A stretch of DNA of 64,000 bases from Orbaceae bacterium BiB (GCA_036251205.1 CP133958.1:744001-808000), one strand, 5' to 3'; shown: positions 1 through 9,270, numbered from the stretch's first letter. Numbers and translations are program-made. The notes: generated from the letters alone by a model not told the origin.

Positions 1-50
1 TTAATTTGCTCTATTCTAAACAAAATCACACAAAATTGCAGCCAATATAA

Positions 51-70
51 TTTGTGCAACTCATCACATT
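51..70 (+). promoter_or_regulatory. Candidate CRP (cAMP receptor protein) site
   Basis: The bases TGTGC-AACTCA-TCACA at 53-68 match the CRP consensus TGTGA-N6-TCACA with one mismatch, and AT flanks extend the symmetry. It lies about 81 bp upstream of the transcription start predicted from the promoter at 106-135, a spacing used by class I CRP-activated promoters. Catabolite control of a sugar-acid reductase gene would make sense. The assignment rests on the motif only. Confidence 0.45.
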
Positions 71-105
71 TTCACCATAAATAATCACTTATTCTACTTT
101 TTTTG

Positions 106-135
106 TTGACGATTTAAGCAGATCAACGCTATGTT
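106..135 (+). promoter_or_regulatory. Candidate sigma-70 promoter for the yiaK-like gene
   Basis: TTGACG at 106-111 and TATGTT at 130-135 are separated by 18 bp. Transcription would start near 142, leaving a leader of about 75 nt before the ATG at 217. A CRP-like site sits upstream. Confidence 0.4.
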
Positions 136-216
136 ATATTTCATATAATGAAATTCAATTTTAAACAATGAAACAGATTATTCATAAAATAGACTTAAAC
201 AGGAGAAAATACCAAC

Positions 217-448
217 ATGATCGTCACATTTCAACAGTTAAAAAATGAGTTTGAACGGATACTCCTTGCACGAGGAGTCAGTAAACAAAAAGCCGAAGCT
301 TGTGCCACTATGTTTGCGCAAACAACGGAGTCAGGCGTTTACTCTCATGGAATCAACCGCTTTCCACGTTTTATTCAGCAACTCGAAGCGGGAGATATCA
401 AACCCGAAGCAGAACCTAAGAAAATTTTATCATTAGGTGCAATTGAAC
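217..448 (+). pseudogene. yiaK: Truncated 2,3-diketo-L-gulonate reductase (malate/lactate dehydrogenase family)
   Basis: The first roughly 77 codons closely resemble the N-terminus of E. coli YiaK/DlgD, including a stretch with [10 protein letters not shown] and [11 protein letters not shown]. YiaK is an NAD(P)H-dependent reductase of ascorbate/L-xylulose catabolism and is about 332 residues long. Here the reading frame runs into an IS21-family terminus at about 449 and stops shortly after at 543, so the catalytic and cofactor-binding parts are lost. The start is set by AGGAGA at 201-206. The rest of the gene is not present on the far side of the insertion element, so the locus also suffered a deletion. 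The product is expected to be non-functional. Confidence 0.85.
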
Positions 449-477
449 TGTCAAATATTGTTGAAAAGTGCACCACT

Positions 478-1203
478 TTAGGTACGATTTTTAAAGCGAT
501 AAGATTCACTACCTGTTTCAATAATATCGCAGTGGTATACTAGCCTATCGAGTAAGGCTGTTGTCATTTTTTCATCAGTAAATAAAGTTGCCTATTCTGA
601 AAAAACTAAATTTGTCGTCATAATAATACTAACGTGTTCGTGAAGTTGGCTAATAAGATGAAATAGCAATGCCCCTCCTTTTTGACTAAACGGTAAATAA
701 CCTAATTCATCAAGTATAATCAAGTCATGCTTAATCAGTTGATTGCTCAGCTTATATTTCTGCATTTCTTTATCCAGTTCTAACTTATTAACCAAGTCTA
801 ATACATTCCAAAAACGCACTTTTTTACCCATCGTTGCTGCGTTAATACCAATCGCAGTCGCTAAATGGGTTTTCCCCGTGCCAGGACCGCCAACAAAAAT
901 AATATTGCGTTTATTTTCAATAAAATCATTATCCATAAATAACGTTATCGCCGGTTTATTTAAGGGGGTATTTTTGAAATCAAAATCAGCAAGGCTTTTA
1001 TGCTGGGGAAACTTTGCTTGGTTAATTCGATATTCAATGCTGCGAATATTTCTTTCTGTTTGTTCTATCGTTAATAATCGATGCAAAATATCAAGCGTTG
1101 AGCGTTTACGCTTAATACCCTCGGTGACAACCTCATCAAAGTGTTTGTACATCGTACTCAGTTTAAGTTGTTCAATTAAGGATAAACATTCAAGACGTGG
1201 CAT
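478..1203 (-). pseudogene. istB: IS21-family helper ATPase IstB, interrupted by an amber stop
   Basis: IstB is the AAA+ ATPase that selects target DNA and activates the IstA transposase. The Walker A segment GGPGTGKTHLA and the Walker B segment IILDELGYLPFS are intact. After TTNLVFSE a TAG codon at 592-594 stands where a tryptophan codon is expected. The same frame then continues for 37 codons with typical IstB C-terminal sequence ([17 protein letters not shown], then HCDIIETG) up to a TAA at 478-480. A single TGG to TAG change explains the break. The remaining 203-residue product would lack the C-terminal end. The start ATG overlaps the istA 3' end by 14 bp. Confidence 0.85.
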
Positions 1204-1633
1204 TATGGACTCCTATTAACAATGTGTTATACCGCTGACAATTGCTTTGTGGTGGTGTATTTAAGGGGATTTCTTTTATCTTTAGTTTTGGAGGAACAGG
1301 TTCAAGAAGCCGATTAATAATATTATGTACTGCTTCAACAGTCGGTATTTTTTCTTCTAACGCTATTTCTGCCGCCGTAATACCGACTTCTTCACCGTGT
1401 TCGGCAATCAGTGTGAGTAACTCAACCATAGCCCTATCACCTTTGGGCTTTTTTAATAAATAGCTTTGTAACGTTTTAATTGATTCAGGCAGTTGCCAAC
1501 CAAAGAAGGGCTCGCCATTCCGTAACGCTCCTGGTTTTTGCTTTAAGAGGTTTAAATAATGCCACGAATTGTAAGAGGTTTCGTTTTTGATAAAGCTACG
1601 AACATGTGTGGCAACACATTCCTGCTTTTCTGT
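1190..1633 (-). pseudogene. istA: IS21-family transposase IstA, 3' fragment
   Basis: About 147 codons of the IstA C-terminus are open on the minus strand, with the recognisable segments QKPGALRNGEPF and LLTLIAEHGEEVG. The TGA stop at 1190-1192 overlaps the start of istB, as usual in IS21 operons. An in-frame stop at 1634-1636 marks the point where the upstream DNA ceases to look like IstA. The DNA-binding and DDE catalytic domains are absent, so this is a remnant. Confidence 0.8.
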
Positions 1634-1740
1634 TTATTATTTAATGGAGTCTATTTGACAAGTAAAAAGCAGCAGAATCACAGATAACAAGAAACATCTC
1701 AATATTATTGATTTTTGATATTACTAGCAGTAATAACTAA

Positions 1741-2532
1741 CTAAGACAAACGCTGTTCACCACTATAAATAACCCCTTTATGCCCGCGGAAAAAACCAAC
1801 TAATGTTAGATTACACTGTTTTGCCATATCAACGGCCATTGAGGTCGCAGCGGATACCGCGAATAACACTTCAACGCCACAATTTGCAGCTTTTTGCACC
1901 ATTTCATAACTCGCCCGGCTAGAGACTAAAATAATACCTTGCTGGTTCTGTTGTTTCGCTCGGTAGCCCAGTAGCTTGTCTAAAGCAACATGCCGTCCTA
2001 TATCTTCAAAACCGGCAATAAACTGTCCGGTCAAACTTAACCAGACAGCAGCGTGAGTGCATCCAGTCTGTTCTCCAACAATTTGTACTTGCTTAAGATA
2101 TTGCAGTGTATTGGCAAAATCAGTAATCGAAATTTGGGTCGTCTCAGGTAAATGTGGCAATACTTTACATACTTCATCAATTTGTTCTGTGCCACAAATT
2201 CCACAACCAGTACGTCCGGTTAAATTACGGCGCTTATGTTTTAGCTCAGCAAAACGTCGCGATGAAAGCTCAATAAGAACTTCAATCCCCTGCGCTGTCT
2301 GCTCTATATCAATGCCATAAATTTCATTGGGTGATTCAATAATGCCTTCAGTTAATGAAAAGCCAATAGCGAAATGTTCTAAATCTTTGGGTGTTGCCAT
2401 CATTACCACATGTGAAATGCCGTTATAAACAAGTGCAACCGGTTTTTCAATGGCAATCGTATCATCTTGTAAACACCCCATGGTGAGGTCATTAAATTTA
2501 ATTACCGAAATAGTTTTGCTTGTATTAGCCAT
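1741..2532 (-). CDS. fdhD: Formate dehydrogenase accessory sulfurtransferase FdhD
   Basis: FdhD transfers sulfur from the cysteine desulfurase IscS to the molybdenum bis-MGD cofactor of formate dehydrogenases, which is required for their activity. The protein has 263 residues against about 277 in E. coli. The essential CxxC pair is present in GCGICG (Cys110 and Cys113), and the C-terminal segments [16 protein letters not shown] and [12 protein letters not shown] are typical. The gene is monocistronic and divergent from the DedA gene, sharing a 112 bp intergenic region. No formate dehydrogenase structural gene lies in the window. Identification is confident. Confidence 0.95.
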   Translation of the reverse strand: MANTSKTISVIKFNDLTMGCLQDDTIAIEKPVALVYNGISHVVMMATPKDLEHFAIGFSLTEGIIESPNEIYGIDIEQTAQGIEVLIELSSRRFAELKHKRRNLTGRTGCGICGTEQIDEVCKVLPHLPETTQISITDFANTLQYLKQVQIVGEQTGCTHAAVWLSLTGQFIAGFEDIGRHVALDKLLGYRAKQQNQQGIILVSSRASYEMVQKAANCGVEVLFAVSAATSMAVDMAKQCNLTLVGFFRGHKGVIYSGEQRLS

Positions 2533-2644
2533 TGTATTACCTTCATTTCATCAAATGTGATCAGATTTATTTATGTGATTATAGTCGCTTATTGTAAAAT
2601 AGTAACTTAGATAAAGAAACAGTACTGCTTTGAGTTTAGAAATT

Positions 2645-3175
2645 ATGTCAATTCAAGAAATCACACACATTGTAATGGAGTTTATTAAAAATCACCAAAT
2701 TTGGGCACTCCCCATCATATTTTTATTAGCTTTTGGTGAATCACTCGCAATTATCTCGCTACTAATTCCTGCTACAGCAATTTTATTAGCGGCTGGCGCC
2801 TTAGTTGGTGCTGATTTAATCCCTTTCGTTCCGACCTTATTGGCAGCCACATTCGGTGCTATATTTGGTGATTTAATCTCATTTTGGCTTGGTAAACATT
2901 ACCATCAAAAGATTATTCGCTCTTGGCCACTTAATAAGCACCCTAAAATGGTTTATCGTGCTGAGCAATTTTTTATCCGTTATGGGCTTGCTGGTGTTTT
3001 TATCGGTCGATTTTTTGGCCCTTTGCGTGCATTTGTTCCGTTGGTTGCGGGAGCAATGCACATGCCAACCATTAAATTTAATATCGGTAATATTACCTCG
3101 GCACCGATTTGGGCTTTTGCGATGTTAGCACCGGGTGCTTTTGGTGTTAAATGGCTGGAAACTTTTTTTGGTTAA
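2645..3175 (+). CDS. DedA family (SNARE-associated) inner-membrane protein
   Basis: This is a 176-residue integral membrane protein of the DedA/VTT family, whose members act in membrane homeostasis, envelope stress tolerance and lipid-carrier recycling. The family pattern is clear: FGESLAIISLLIPATAILLAAG near the N-terminus, FGDLISFWLGKHY, then FIGRFFGPLRAFVPLVAG, which carries the conserved Arg and Pro of the re-entrant region. I prefer the ATG at 2645; a TTG at 2630 in the same frame would add five residues, and neither has a strong ribosome binding site. It could match E. coli YohD or YabI, but the paralog cannot be chosen from sequence alone. Confidence 0.85.
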   Translation: MSIQEITHIVMEFIKNHQIWALPIIFLLAFGESLAIISLLIPATAILLAAGALVGADLIPFVPTLLAATFGAIFGDLISFWLGKHYHQKIIRSWPLNKHPKMVYRAEQFFIRYGLAGVFIGRFFGPLRAFVPLVAGAMHMPTIKFNIGNITSAPIWAFAMLAPGAFGVKWLETFFG

Positions 3176-3235
3176 ACGCTTTTTTTAATCAGACTATTTA
3201 CGTTACCGTTTTAAGCTAAATTGCTCGTTATAAAG

Positions 3236-3263
3236 TTGCTGTTATGTATTAATCTAGTATAAA
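3236..3263 (+). promoter_or_regulatory. Candidate promoter of an orphan transcript after dedA
   Basis: TTGCTG at 3236-3241 and TATAAA at 3258-3263 are 16 bp apart. No open reading frame of note follows, but a strong intrinsic terminator lies at 3425-3454 on the same strand, so promoter and terminator frame a unit of about 185 nt. Confidence 0.35.
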
Positions 3264-3269
3264 AAAAGC

Positions 3270-3454
3270 GATAAAAGTGATTATCATCAAATAATCTTTT
3301 TTGCTTACACAATAGGGCTAATTCTTTAATTAAACATTACAGTTATTTAACAGACAAAATAGGCGAAACGAAAGATAATACAAACTCAATGATTATTCAT
3401 TGTTTTCCTATTCCTTATTATTTTGCGAACTCACCCCCGAGTTCGCTTTTTTTA
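3270..3454 (+). ncRNA. Possible small RNA between dedA and gnd
   Basis: A sigma-70-like promoter and a rho-independent terminator bound this 185 nt stretch, and no credible coding sequence lies within it. A short AT hairpin followed by six T (about 3279-3303) occurs early. I do not recognise a known small-RNA family. It may instead be only the distant terminator of the dedA transcript, which ends 250 bp upstream. Support is circumstantial. Confidence 0.3.
3425..3454 (+). terminator. Rho-independent terminator
   Basis: GCGAACTC (3425-3432) pairs perfectly with GAGTTCGC (3439-3446) around a six-base loop and is followed by a T tract. It works on the plus strand only, since no T tract follows on the minus strand. 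Confidence 0.85.
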
Positions 3455-3601
3455 TATATAAATAAAATATACAAGCCAAAGTCATCGTAAATAACTCGAT
3501 ATTTCATGATGTTCTATGTACAGACTCAAATAGCTATAAAATAGGTTGAATATGAAAGAGGGGGTAATACAGTGGGGAATCGATATTTATGCTCAAAGAC
3601 C

Positions 3602-3631
3602 TAATTTAGGCGACAATTGCCGCCTAAATTA
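3602..3631 (-). terminator. Hairpin downstream of gnd
   Basis: An 11 bp perfect inverted repeat, TAATTTAGGCG against CGCCTAAATTA with an 8-base loop, lies 12 bp after the gnd stop. The following T tract on the minus strand is weak (GGTCTTTG), so this is either a modest terminator or an mRNA-stabilising 3' hairpin. Confidence 0.6.
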
Positions 3632-3643
3632 TAAATGTCATGA

Positions 3644-5062
3644 CTACGCTTTACCTTCAATACCCATCCAGTCGGTATGGAATACGCCATCTTTATCAGT
3701 ACGTTTATAAGTATGCGCACCAAAATAATCTCGCTGAGCTTGAATTAAATTAGCTGGCAATACTTCACTACGATAACTATCATAATAAGCAATAGCTGCT
3801 GATAATGTCGGAACAGGAATACCATTTTGTACCGCTAAAGCCACAACATCACGTAATGATTGTTGGTAAGCTTCAACAGTCTGTTTGAAGTATGGTGTTA
3901 ATAGTAAATTAGCTACGTCAGCATTACCTTCATAAGCATCAGTAATTTTTTGTAAGAACTGAGCACGAATAATACAACCCGCTCGGAAGATTTTTGCTAT
4001 TTCAGCATAATTCAGATCCCATTGATAAGTTTCTGATGCAGCTTTCAATTGAGAAAAACCTTGCGCATAAGAGATAATTTTACCTAAATAAAGCGCTTTA
4101 CGAATTTTTTCAATCAACTCAGCTTTATCTGCTTGTACTTTCACTTGCGGTCCAGCTAATACTTTTGATGCGGCAACACGCTGATCTTTAATTGCTGATA
4201 AATAACGGGCAAAAACAGATTCAGTAATTAATGATAATGGCTCACCAAGATCTAATGCACTTTGGCTAGTCCATTTACCAGTACCTTTATTACCAGCTGC
4301 ATCTAAAATAACATCTACTAAATATTTACCTGACTCTTCTTTATATTTGAAGATGTCAGCAGTAATTTCGATCAAATAGCTATTAAGCTCACCTTGATTC
4401 CATTGAGTAAATGTCTCAGCAAGTTCATCATTTGATAAACCAGCAGCATGTTTAAGTAGAGAATAACTTTCTGCAATTAGCTGCATATCACCATATTCGA
4501 TCCCGTTATGTGCCATTTTGACATAATGACCCGCACCATTTGGACCAATATAAGCAACACAAGGCTCACCATTAGCTTTAGCAGCAATTTTTTCAAGAAT
4601 TGGGGCAACTAACTGATACGCTTCTTTTTGACCGCCAGGCATGATTGAAGGACCTTTAAGCGCCCCTTCTTCGCCACCAGATACACCAGTACCAATAAAA
4701 TTAAAACCTGCATCAGATAATGCTTTATTACGACGAATAGTATCTTCAAAATAAGCATTACCACCATCAATAATAATATCCCCTTTATCCAATAAAGGGC
4801 GTAGCTCATCGATAACGGCATCAGTGCCTTTACCCGCTTGTACCATGATTAATACTCGGCGAGGTTTTTCTAGAGAATTAACAAAATCTTGTAGAGAATA
4901 GTAAGGAACTAGCTTTTTACCCGGATGCTCAGCAATAACTTCATCAGTTTTATCTTTAGAACGGTTATAAATTGAAACAGAATAACCTCTACTTTCAATA
5001 TTTAATGCTAAATTACGGCCCATCACCGCCATGCCAATAACACCAATTTCTTGTTTAGACAT
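3644..5062 (-). CDS. gnd: 6-phosphogluconate dehydrogenase, decarboxylating
   Basis: Gnd oxidises 6-phosphogluconate to ribulose 5-phosphate with release of CO2 and NADPH, the last oxidative step of the pentose phosphate pathway. The protein has 472 residues, close to the E. coli length of 468. The N-terminal Rossmann fold shows [16 protein letters not shown], the substrate loop shows [19 protein letters not shown], and the catalytic region [16 protein letters not shown] carries the conserved Lys and Asn. The C-terminal segment [14 protein letters not shown] is typical. It appears to be transcribed alone, with a 3' hairpin and its own upstream region of about 120 bp. Confidence 0.97.
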   Translation of the reverse strand: MSKQEIGVIGMAVMGRNLALNIESRGYSVSIYNRSKDKTDEVIAEHPGKKLVPYYSLQDFVNSLEKPRRVLIMVQAGKGTDAVIDELRPLLDKGDIIIDGGNAYFEDTIRRNKALSDAGFNFIGTGVSGGEEGALKGPSIMPGGQKEAYQLVAPILEKIAAKANGEPCVAYIGPNGAGHYVKMAHNGIEYGDMQLIAESYSLLKHAAGLSNDELAETFTQWNQGELNSYLIEITADIFKYKEESGKYLVDVILDAAGNKGTGKWTSQSALDLGEPLSLITESVFARYLSAIKDQRVAASKVLAGPQVKVQADKAELIEKIRKALYLGKIISYAQGFSQLKAASETYQWDLNYAEIAKIFRAGCIIRAQFLQKITDAYEGNADVANLLLTPYFKQTVEAYQQSLRDVVALAVQNGIPVPTLSAAIAYYDSYRSEVLPANLIQAQRDYFGAHTYKRTDKDGVFHTDWMGIEGKA

Positions 5063-5175
5063 TTTAACTTTTCCTTTTAGCTCAGTATCACTTATTCATT
5101 TTATCGCTTTAGACAATAATCAAATAAGCGAATAGTTGATTAGTTTACTTAGTTATTAAACCACACTTGAGTAGA

Positions 5176-5206
5176 TAAAAAAAGCCACTCAAATGAAGTA
5201 GCTTTT
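5176..5206 (-). terminator. Terminator of rho
   Basis: On the minus strand AAGCTACT and AGTGGCTT pair with one mismatch around a 7-base loop and are followed by a run of T. It lies about 60 bp beyond the rho stop codon. Confidence 0.75.
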
Positions 5207-5263
5207 GTTTATAATTAAAAATCAATTTGTTAAGTAATTAACTGTTTTTCTAATTGATAAAGC

Positions 5264-6526
5264 TTATGAACGCTTCATCATCTCAAAGAACTCTTCATTT
5301 GTTTTAGTCATTGACAGTTTATCAATCAGGAATTCCATTGCATCGATTTCACCCATTGGGTTAAGAATCTTACGAAGAATCCACATTTTTTGTAACTCAT
5401 CAGGCGATGTCATTAGCTCTTCTTTACGAGTACCAGAGCGGTTAAAGTCAATTGCAGGGAATACACGACGTTCAGCAATTTTACGAGATAAATGAAGTTC
5501 CATATTACCGGTACCTTTAAACTCTTCGTATATAACTTCATCCATTTTTGAACCGGTGTCAACCAGTGCTGTAGCAATAATTGTTAAGCTACCGCCTTCC
5601 TCAACATTACGAGCTGCACCAAAAAAGCGTTTTGGTCGGTGTAAAGCATTAGCATCGACACCACCTGTCAATATTTTACCTGAAGCTGGTACAACAGTAT
5701 TATAAGCACGAGCTAGACGCGTAATGGAGTCTAATAGAATAATTACATCTTTTTTATGTTCAACTAAACGTTTAGCACGTTCAATAACCATTTCAGCGAC
5801 TTGTACATGGCGAGCAGCAGGTTCATCAAACGTTGAAGCAATCACCTCGCCTTTTACTAAGCGCTGCATTTCAGTCACTTCTTCAGGACGTTCATCAATC
5901 AGTAACACCATTAATTCACATTCAGGATAATTAGTTGCTAAACTTTGTGCGATATTTTGTAGCAACATTGTTTTACCGGCTTTTGGAGGAGCAACAATCA
6001 AACCACGTTGACCTTTACCAATCGGTGAAGCTAAATCTAATACACGAGTTGTTAAATCTTCAGTAGAACCATTACCTCGTTCCATTCTGAGTCTTGAATT
6101 GGCATGTAGTGGTGTTAAGTTTTCAAATAGGATTTTGTTGCGGGCATCTTCTGGTTTATCGTGGTTAACTTCATTGACTTTGAGTAGCGCAAAATAGCGT
6201 TCGCCCTCTTTAGGTGGTCTGATTTTACCTGATATCGTATCACCTGTTCTTAAATTAAATCGTCGAATTTGGCTTGGTGATACATAAATATCATCTGGAC
6301 CAGCCAAGTAGGAACTATCAGCAGAACGTAAAAAGCCAAAACCGTCTTGCAAAATTTCTAGTACGCCATCACCAAAAATGTCTTCACCACTTTTAGCATG
6401 TTGTTTTAAAATTGCAAAAATAATGTCTTGTTTACGTAGACGGGCTAAATTTTCAAGCCCCATTGTTTTTTCACCAAGCGCAACGAGCTCAGATACAGGT
6501 TTTGTTTTCAGTTCAGTTAGATTCAT
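5264..6526 (-). CDS. rho: Transcription termination factor Rho
   Basis: Rho is a hexameric RNA-dependent ATPase helicase that terminates transcription at unstructured C-rich RNA. The protein has 420 residues (419 in E. coli). The N-terminal helical domain and RNA-binding OSB fold cover about residues 1-125 ([22 protein letters not shown]). The P-loop [16 protein letters not shown] lies near residues 175-190, followed by [13 protein letters not shown] and the Q/R loops ([19 protein letters not shown]). It stands alone with about 450 bp of upstream non-coding DNA, fitting an autoregulated leader. No RhoL-like leader peptide could be assigned. Confidence 0.98.
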   Translation of the reverse strand: MNLTELKTKPVSELVALGEKTMGLENLARLRKQDIIFAILKQHAKSGEDIFGDGVLEILQDGFGFLRSADSSYLAGPDDIYVSPSQIRRFNLRTGDTISGKIRPPKEGERYFALLKVNEVNHDKPEDARNKILFENLTPLHANSRLRMERGNGSTEDLTTRVLDLASPIGKGQRGLIVAPPKAGKTMLLQNIAQSLATNYPECELMVLLIDERPEEVTEMQRLVKGEVIASTFDEPAARHVQVAEMVIERAKRLVEHKKDVIILLDSITRLARAYNTVVPASGKILTGGVDANALHRPKRFFGAARNVEEGGSLTIIATALVDTGSKMDEVIYEEFKGTGNMELHLSRKIAERRVFPAIDFNRSGTRKEELMTSPDELQKMWILRKILNPMGEIDAMEFLIDKLSMTKTNEEFFEMMKRS

Positions 6527-6975
6527 AATTTAATAGATTCTTGAGGATAATTTCGATATGCGTCAATTAGTTGTTTATGTTTACGCTCATTAATACATTA
6601 ACAAACGCAATGAATAATCTAAATATCATCTCTTTAATACAATAAAACGTTTTTCACTTAATTTCAAAAATTGGATATTACTAAAGTAATATTGCACACC
6701 TACTTATACAATCATAAAAAATGATGGAGAAAACAGGTAAACAGAGAGGAATCTCGTAAGAGATGGCACACAATTTACACTAAAATTATTAGTATGTCTA
6801 TGGTTAATCGTAAAATATACGCAAAAGCAATTAAAATTTAATGCTATTGTTTTGAAAGTCAATTTTACAAATTAACCATATTAATCATATCATTTGTTAG
6901 ATAAACGGACTTTAATTGAAAATAAAAGTTGCAACTAATTTAACCGTTTATTGATCATTTTATATAATGACGCTA
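6527..6975. other. Long rho upstream region with an 18 bp palindrome
   Basis: No credible gene lies here. The region must hold the rho promoter and leader (minus strand) and the downstream end of the secreted-protein gene at 6976. A perfect palindrome, ATATTACTAAAGTAATAT, lies at 6675-6692, about 150 bp upstream of rho, and could be an operator or a leader hairpin. Confidence 0.4.
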
Positions 6976-7440
6976 TTAACCTAATCGATCACATAACATT
7001 TCGTTATATTTAAGCATGATCTTTTGTTTTGATACAAAATCTCTTACGATGATATTACCGGTAGTTTTGAATTGGTCCTGTGAGATAAAAATGTACTCTT
7101 CCGTCAGACTTGTTTCATAATCATAACCACCTTGCTGATTAGGTAATCCTGATGGTTGAAAGCCTTCTTCAAAATAGCGTTCAAAAACATATTTGATCGG
7201 TTTGAGATTATCATATTTAATCGTCATAGAATCAGCTGTTTTTTCATATGTGATAAAGGTTGTTGCCCAAGGTCCAGAAACTGTAGAGGTAAACTTACCT
7301 AAATTACCCTTTTCATCATATCTAGCTTGTTTAAATACAGTCCCCATGCACTTCCATTTACCAATAAGCATATCTTCTGTTACTTCTGTAGCAGCACTAT
7401 TAAAACCAATTAATAGTAATCCTATCAATAACTTTTTCAT
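6976..7440 (-). CDS. Small secreted protein of unknown function
   Basis: The 154-residue product begins with a signal peptide (MKKLLIGLLLIGFNSAA) and should be exported. It has no lipobox. The mature start VTEDMLIGKWKC resembles LTEEMLLGQWNC in the lipoprotein encoded at 40952-41392, and both end with a C-terminal cysteine segment (EMLCDRLG against EVICKRITD). The two therefore look like divergent paralogs, with one conserved N-terminal and one C-terminal Cys that could form a disulfide. The size and the G-W-C start vaguely recall lipocalin-like small beta-barrels, but I do not recognise a named family. The gene stands alone, between the rho region and tRNA-Asp. Confidence 0.65.
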   Translation of the reverse strand: MKKLLIGLLLIGFNSAATEVTEDMLIGKWKCMGTVFKQARYDEKGNLGKFTSTVSGPWATTFITYEKTADSMTIKYDNLKPIKYVFERYFEEGFQPSGLPNQQGGYDYETSLTEEYIFISQDQFKTTGNIIVRDFVSKQKIMLKYNEMLCDRLG

Positions 7441-7672
7441 ATTGCATCCCTATTTCCTATATAATAATTTTTTCTCTAATCATACAAGATAAATCATATA
7501 AAACAAAAAAATAAGTTATCGGTAGCAGGTTTATGATAAGCATTGAAATCTGTTATAAAAGGTAAACAAAGAAAGATTACATGAGATAAATATTTTTATC
7601 AGACTGCAATTTTTCAGCTAAAGAGAGTGATTTTAGAAGATCGAATACAGATGATATGGTGATTTTTGACAA

Positions 7673-7698
7673 TAAAAAAGACACTTATTTAAGTGTCT
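7673..7698 (-). terminator. Terminator of tRNA-Asp
   Basis: AGACACTT and AAGTGTCT pair perfectly around a 4-base loop and are followed on the minus strand by a run of T. It lies about 28 bp beyond the tRNA 3' end. Confidence 0.85.
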
Positions 7699-7725
7699 CT
7701 TAAAATTCGAGTCTATTAATAAAAT

Positions 7726-7802
7726 TGGCGGAACGGACGGGGCTCGAACCCGCGACCCCCTGCGTGACAGGCAGGTATTCTAACCAACTGAACTACCGCT
7801 CC
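7726..7802 (-). tRNA. tRNA-Asp (anticodon GTC)
   Basis: The 77 nt gene folds as a standard cloverleaf. The acceptor stem is GGAGCGG/CCGTTCC, the anticodon loop CTGTCAC has GTC at 7766-7768 (minus strand), the T arm is GGGTTCGAGCCC, and CCA is encoded at the 3' end. It is almost identical to the E. coli aspartate tRNA. It stands alone with its own promoter and terminator. Confidence 0.97.
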
Positions 7803-7848
7803 GCTTTTATTTCAACCAATTCGCAGTCGCTGCGATTAGGTAGGCTGA

Positions 7849-7877
7849 ATATTAAAGATTTATTCTGAAATCGTCAA
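7849..7877 (-). promoter_or_regulatory. Promoter of tRNA-Asp
   Basis: On the minus strand TTGACG (7877-7872) and TAATAT (7854-7849) are separated by exactly 17 bp, close to the sigma-70 optimum. Transcription would start about 40 nt before the tRNA. The short 5' leader contains a CGCAGCGACTGCG hairpin. Confidence 0.75.
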
Positions 7878-7938
7878 TAGAATTCTTTGCTCATGATGTT
7901 AATTGAACATAAAATCATCACAAAAAGCATAAGTGATT

Positions 7939-8688
7939 CTATTTACGCCAAATCGATCCACCACTCTTTTTATCAATTTTATCAAGCCACTCATTATGAA
8001 TGACTAATTCATCATCACTCGCTTTAATAATTTTTAAATTAAAATGATCACGATGAATTTTTTGTGCACCGCCTTGTCCCGAAGCTGAGTTTACTTGACC
8101 ACCATCCTCATGATTAAATGAGAGTGACGTTTGACCACCAGTCATCGCTAAATAAACTTCAGCTAAAATTTCAGCATCGAGTAATGCGCCATGTAGAGTA
8201 CGATGAGAGTTGTCGATTTGATAACGTTCGCACAATACATCTAAGTTATTTCGTTTACCTGGAAATATCTTACGAGCCATTGCTAGCGTATCGGTTACAA
8301 CACAGTGCTTAGCTGTTATAAAATCAACATTGGCGAGCCTAAACTCATAGTCCATAAAGCCGACGTCGAACGAGGCATTATGAATAATTAATTCCGAACC
8401 ATCAATGAATTGAATAAAATCATTAGCCACATCGCTAAATAAAGGTTTATCCTGCAAAAACTCATCACTGATACCATGCACAGCAAAGGCTTCAGGATCA
8501 ACTAAGCGTTGTGGATTGAGATAAACATGAAAGTGGTTTCCTGTTAATCGACGATTAACAACCTCGACGGCACCAATTTCAATGATTTTATGACCTTCAT
8601 AATGATTTTTACCATCTTGATTCATACCTGTTGTTTCGGTATCAAGAACAATTTGTCTATTTGGTGTGATAATATTTTTACTATTCAT
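7939..8688 (-). CDS. dnaQ: DNA polymerase III epsilon subunit (3'-5' proofreading exonuclease)
   Basis: DnaQ is the proofreading exonuclease of the replicative polymerase core. The DEDDh exonuclease motifs are all visible: RQIVLDTETTG (Exo I, Asp16/Glu18), HNASFDVGFMDYEF (Exo II) and HGALLDAEILAEVYL (Exo III). The C-terminal tail that binds the alpha subunit ends in KKSGGSIWRK, like the E. coli protein. I chose the ATG at 8688 (249 residues); a TTG two codons upstream is less likely. It is divergent from rnhA across 83 bp, the arrangement conserved in E. coli. Confidence 0.97.
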   Translation of the reverse strand: MNSKNIITPNRQIVLDTETTGMNQDGKNHYEGHKIIEIGAVEVVNRRLTGNHFHVYLNPQRLVDPEAFAVHGISDEFLQDKPLFSDVANDFIQFIDGSELIIHNASFDVGFMDYEFRLANVDFITAKHCVVTDTLAMARKIFPGKRNNLDVLCERYQIDNSHRTLHGALLDAEILAEVYLAMTGGQTSLSFNHEDGGQVNSASGQGGAQKIHRDHFNLKIIKASDDELVIHNEWLDKIDKKSGGSIWRK

Positions 8689-8771
8689 TGTCAATTTTAA
8701 TGTTTTTAATTACTAATTAATTCTGTAATATAGTTTACCGTTTATTTTACAAATTCAAAAACTCTTTTGGC

Positions 8772-9236
8772 ATGTTAAAAAAAATTGATATTTATACTGA
8801 TGGCTCTTGCCTTGGTAATCCGGGACCTGGCGGCTACGGTGCAATAATAAAATATAAAAATAATGAGAAAATTTTAACTCAAGGCTATTTTTTAACGACC
8901 AATAACCGCATGGAACTATTAGCCGCTATTGTTGCGCTTGAGGCATTAACACAAAAATGTGATGTCACGCTATATTCGGATAGTCAATATCTGCGTAATG
9001 GTATTTTGTCATGGATCCATAATTGGAAAAAAAATGGTTGGAAAACAGCAAATAAAAAATCCGTTAAAAATGCTGATTTGTGGGTAAGATTAGATACAGT
9101 TGTCCACCAGCACAACGTAAATTGGATTTGGGTCAAAGGTCATGCGGGTCATATAGAGAATGAACGCTGTGATCTTATTGCCAAAGAGTCTGCTAGTAAT
9201 CCGACCTTAGATGACCATGGTTTTAGCCAAGAGTAA
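8772..9236 (+). CDS. rnhA: Ribonuclease HI
   Basis: RNase HI cuts the RNA strand of RNA-DNA hybrids and removes R-loops and primers. The 154-residue protein (155 in E. coli) has the DEDD active site: [16 protein letters not shown] near the start, [26 protein letters not shown] and [12 protein letters not shown] with the conserved His loop and final Asp. It is divergent from dnaQ and precedes gloB, a gene neighbourhood shared with E. coli. Confidence 0.97.
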   Translation: MLKKIDIYTDGSCLGNPGPGGYGAIIKYKNNEKILTQGYFLTTNNRMELLAAIVALEALTQKCDVTLYSDSQYLRNGILSWIHNWKKNGWKTANKKSVKNADLWVRLDTVVHQHNVNWIWVKGHAGHIENERCDLIAKESASNPTLDDHGFSQE

Positions 9237-9270
9237 ACATTAACGCTTCTAACGTATAGGTAACCATATC

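Larger units (their letters stand above)
449..1636 (-). mobile_element. Degenerate IS21-family element
   Basis: The element contains the 3' part of istA and an almost complete istB with a nonsense codon, both on the minus strand and overlapping as in intact IS21 elements. The istB-side end begins TGTCAAATATTGTTG at 449, fitting the TG-starting termini of this family, and lies only 29 bp beyond the istB stop. Homology to IstA fades at about 1633 at a stop codon, and no opposite terminus is visible, so the istA-side end was deleted. The element disrupts the yiaK-like gene and cannot move by itself. Confidence 0.8.

Noticed and set aside
743-1219. Plus-strand open frame of 158 codons opposite istB
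   Set aside because: It is the complement of a real coding sequence and resembles no protein family. The istB frame on the minus strand is clearly the coding one.
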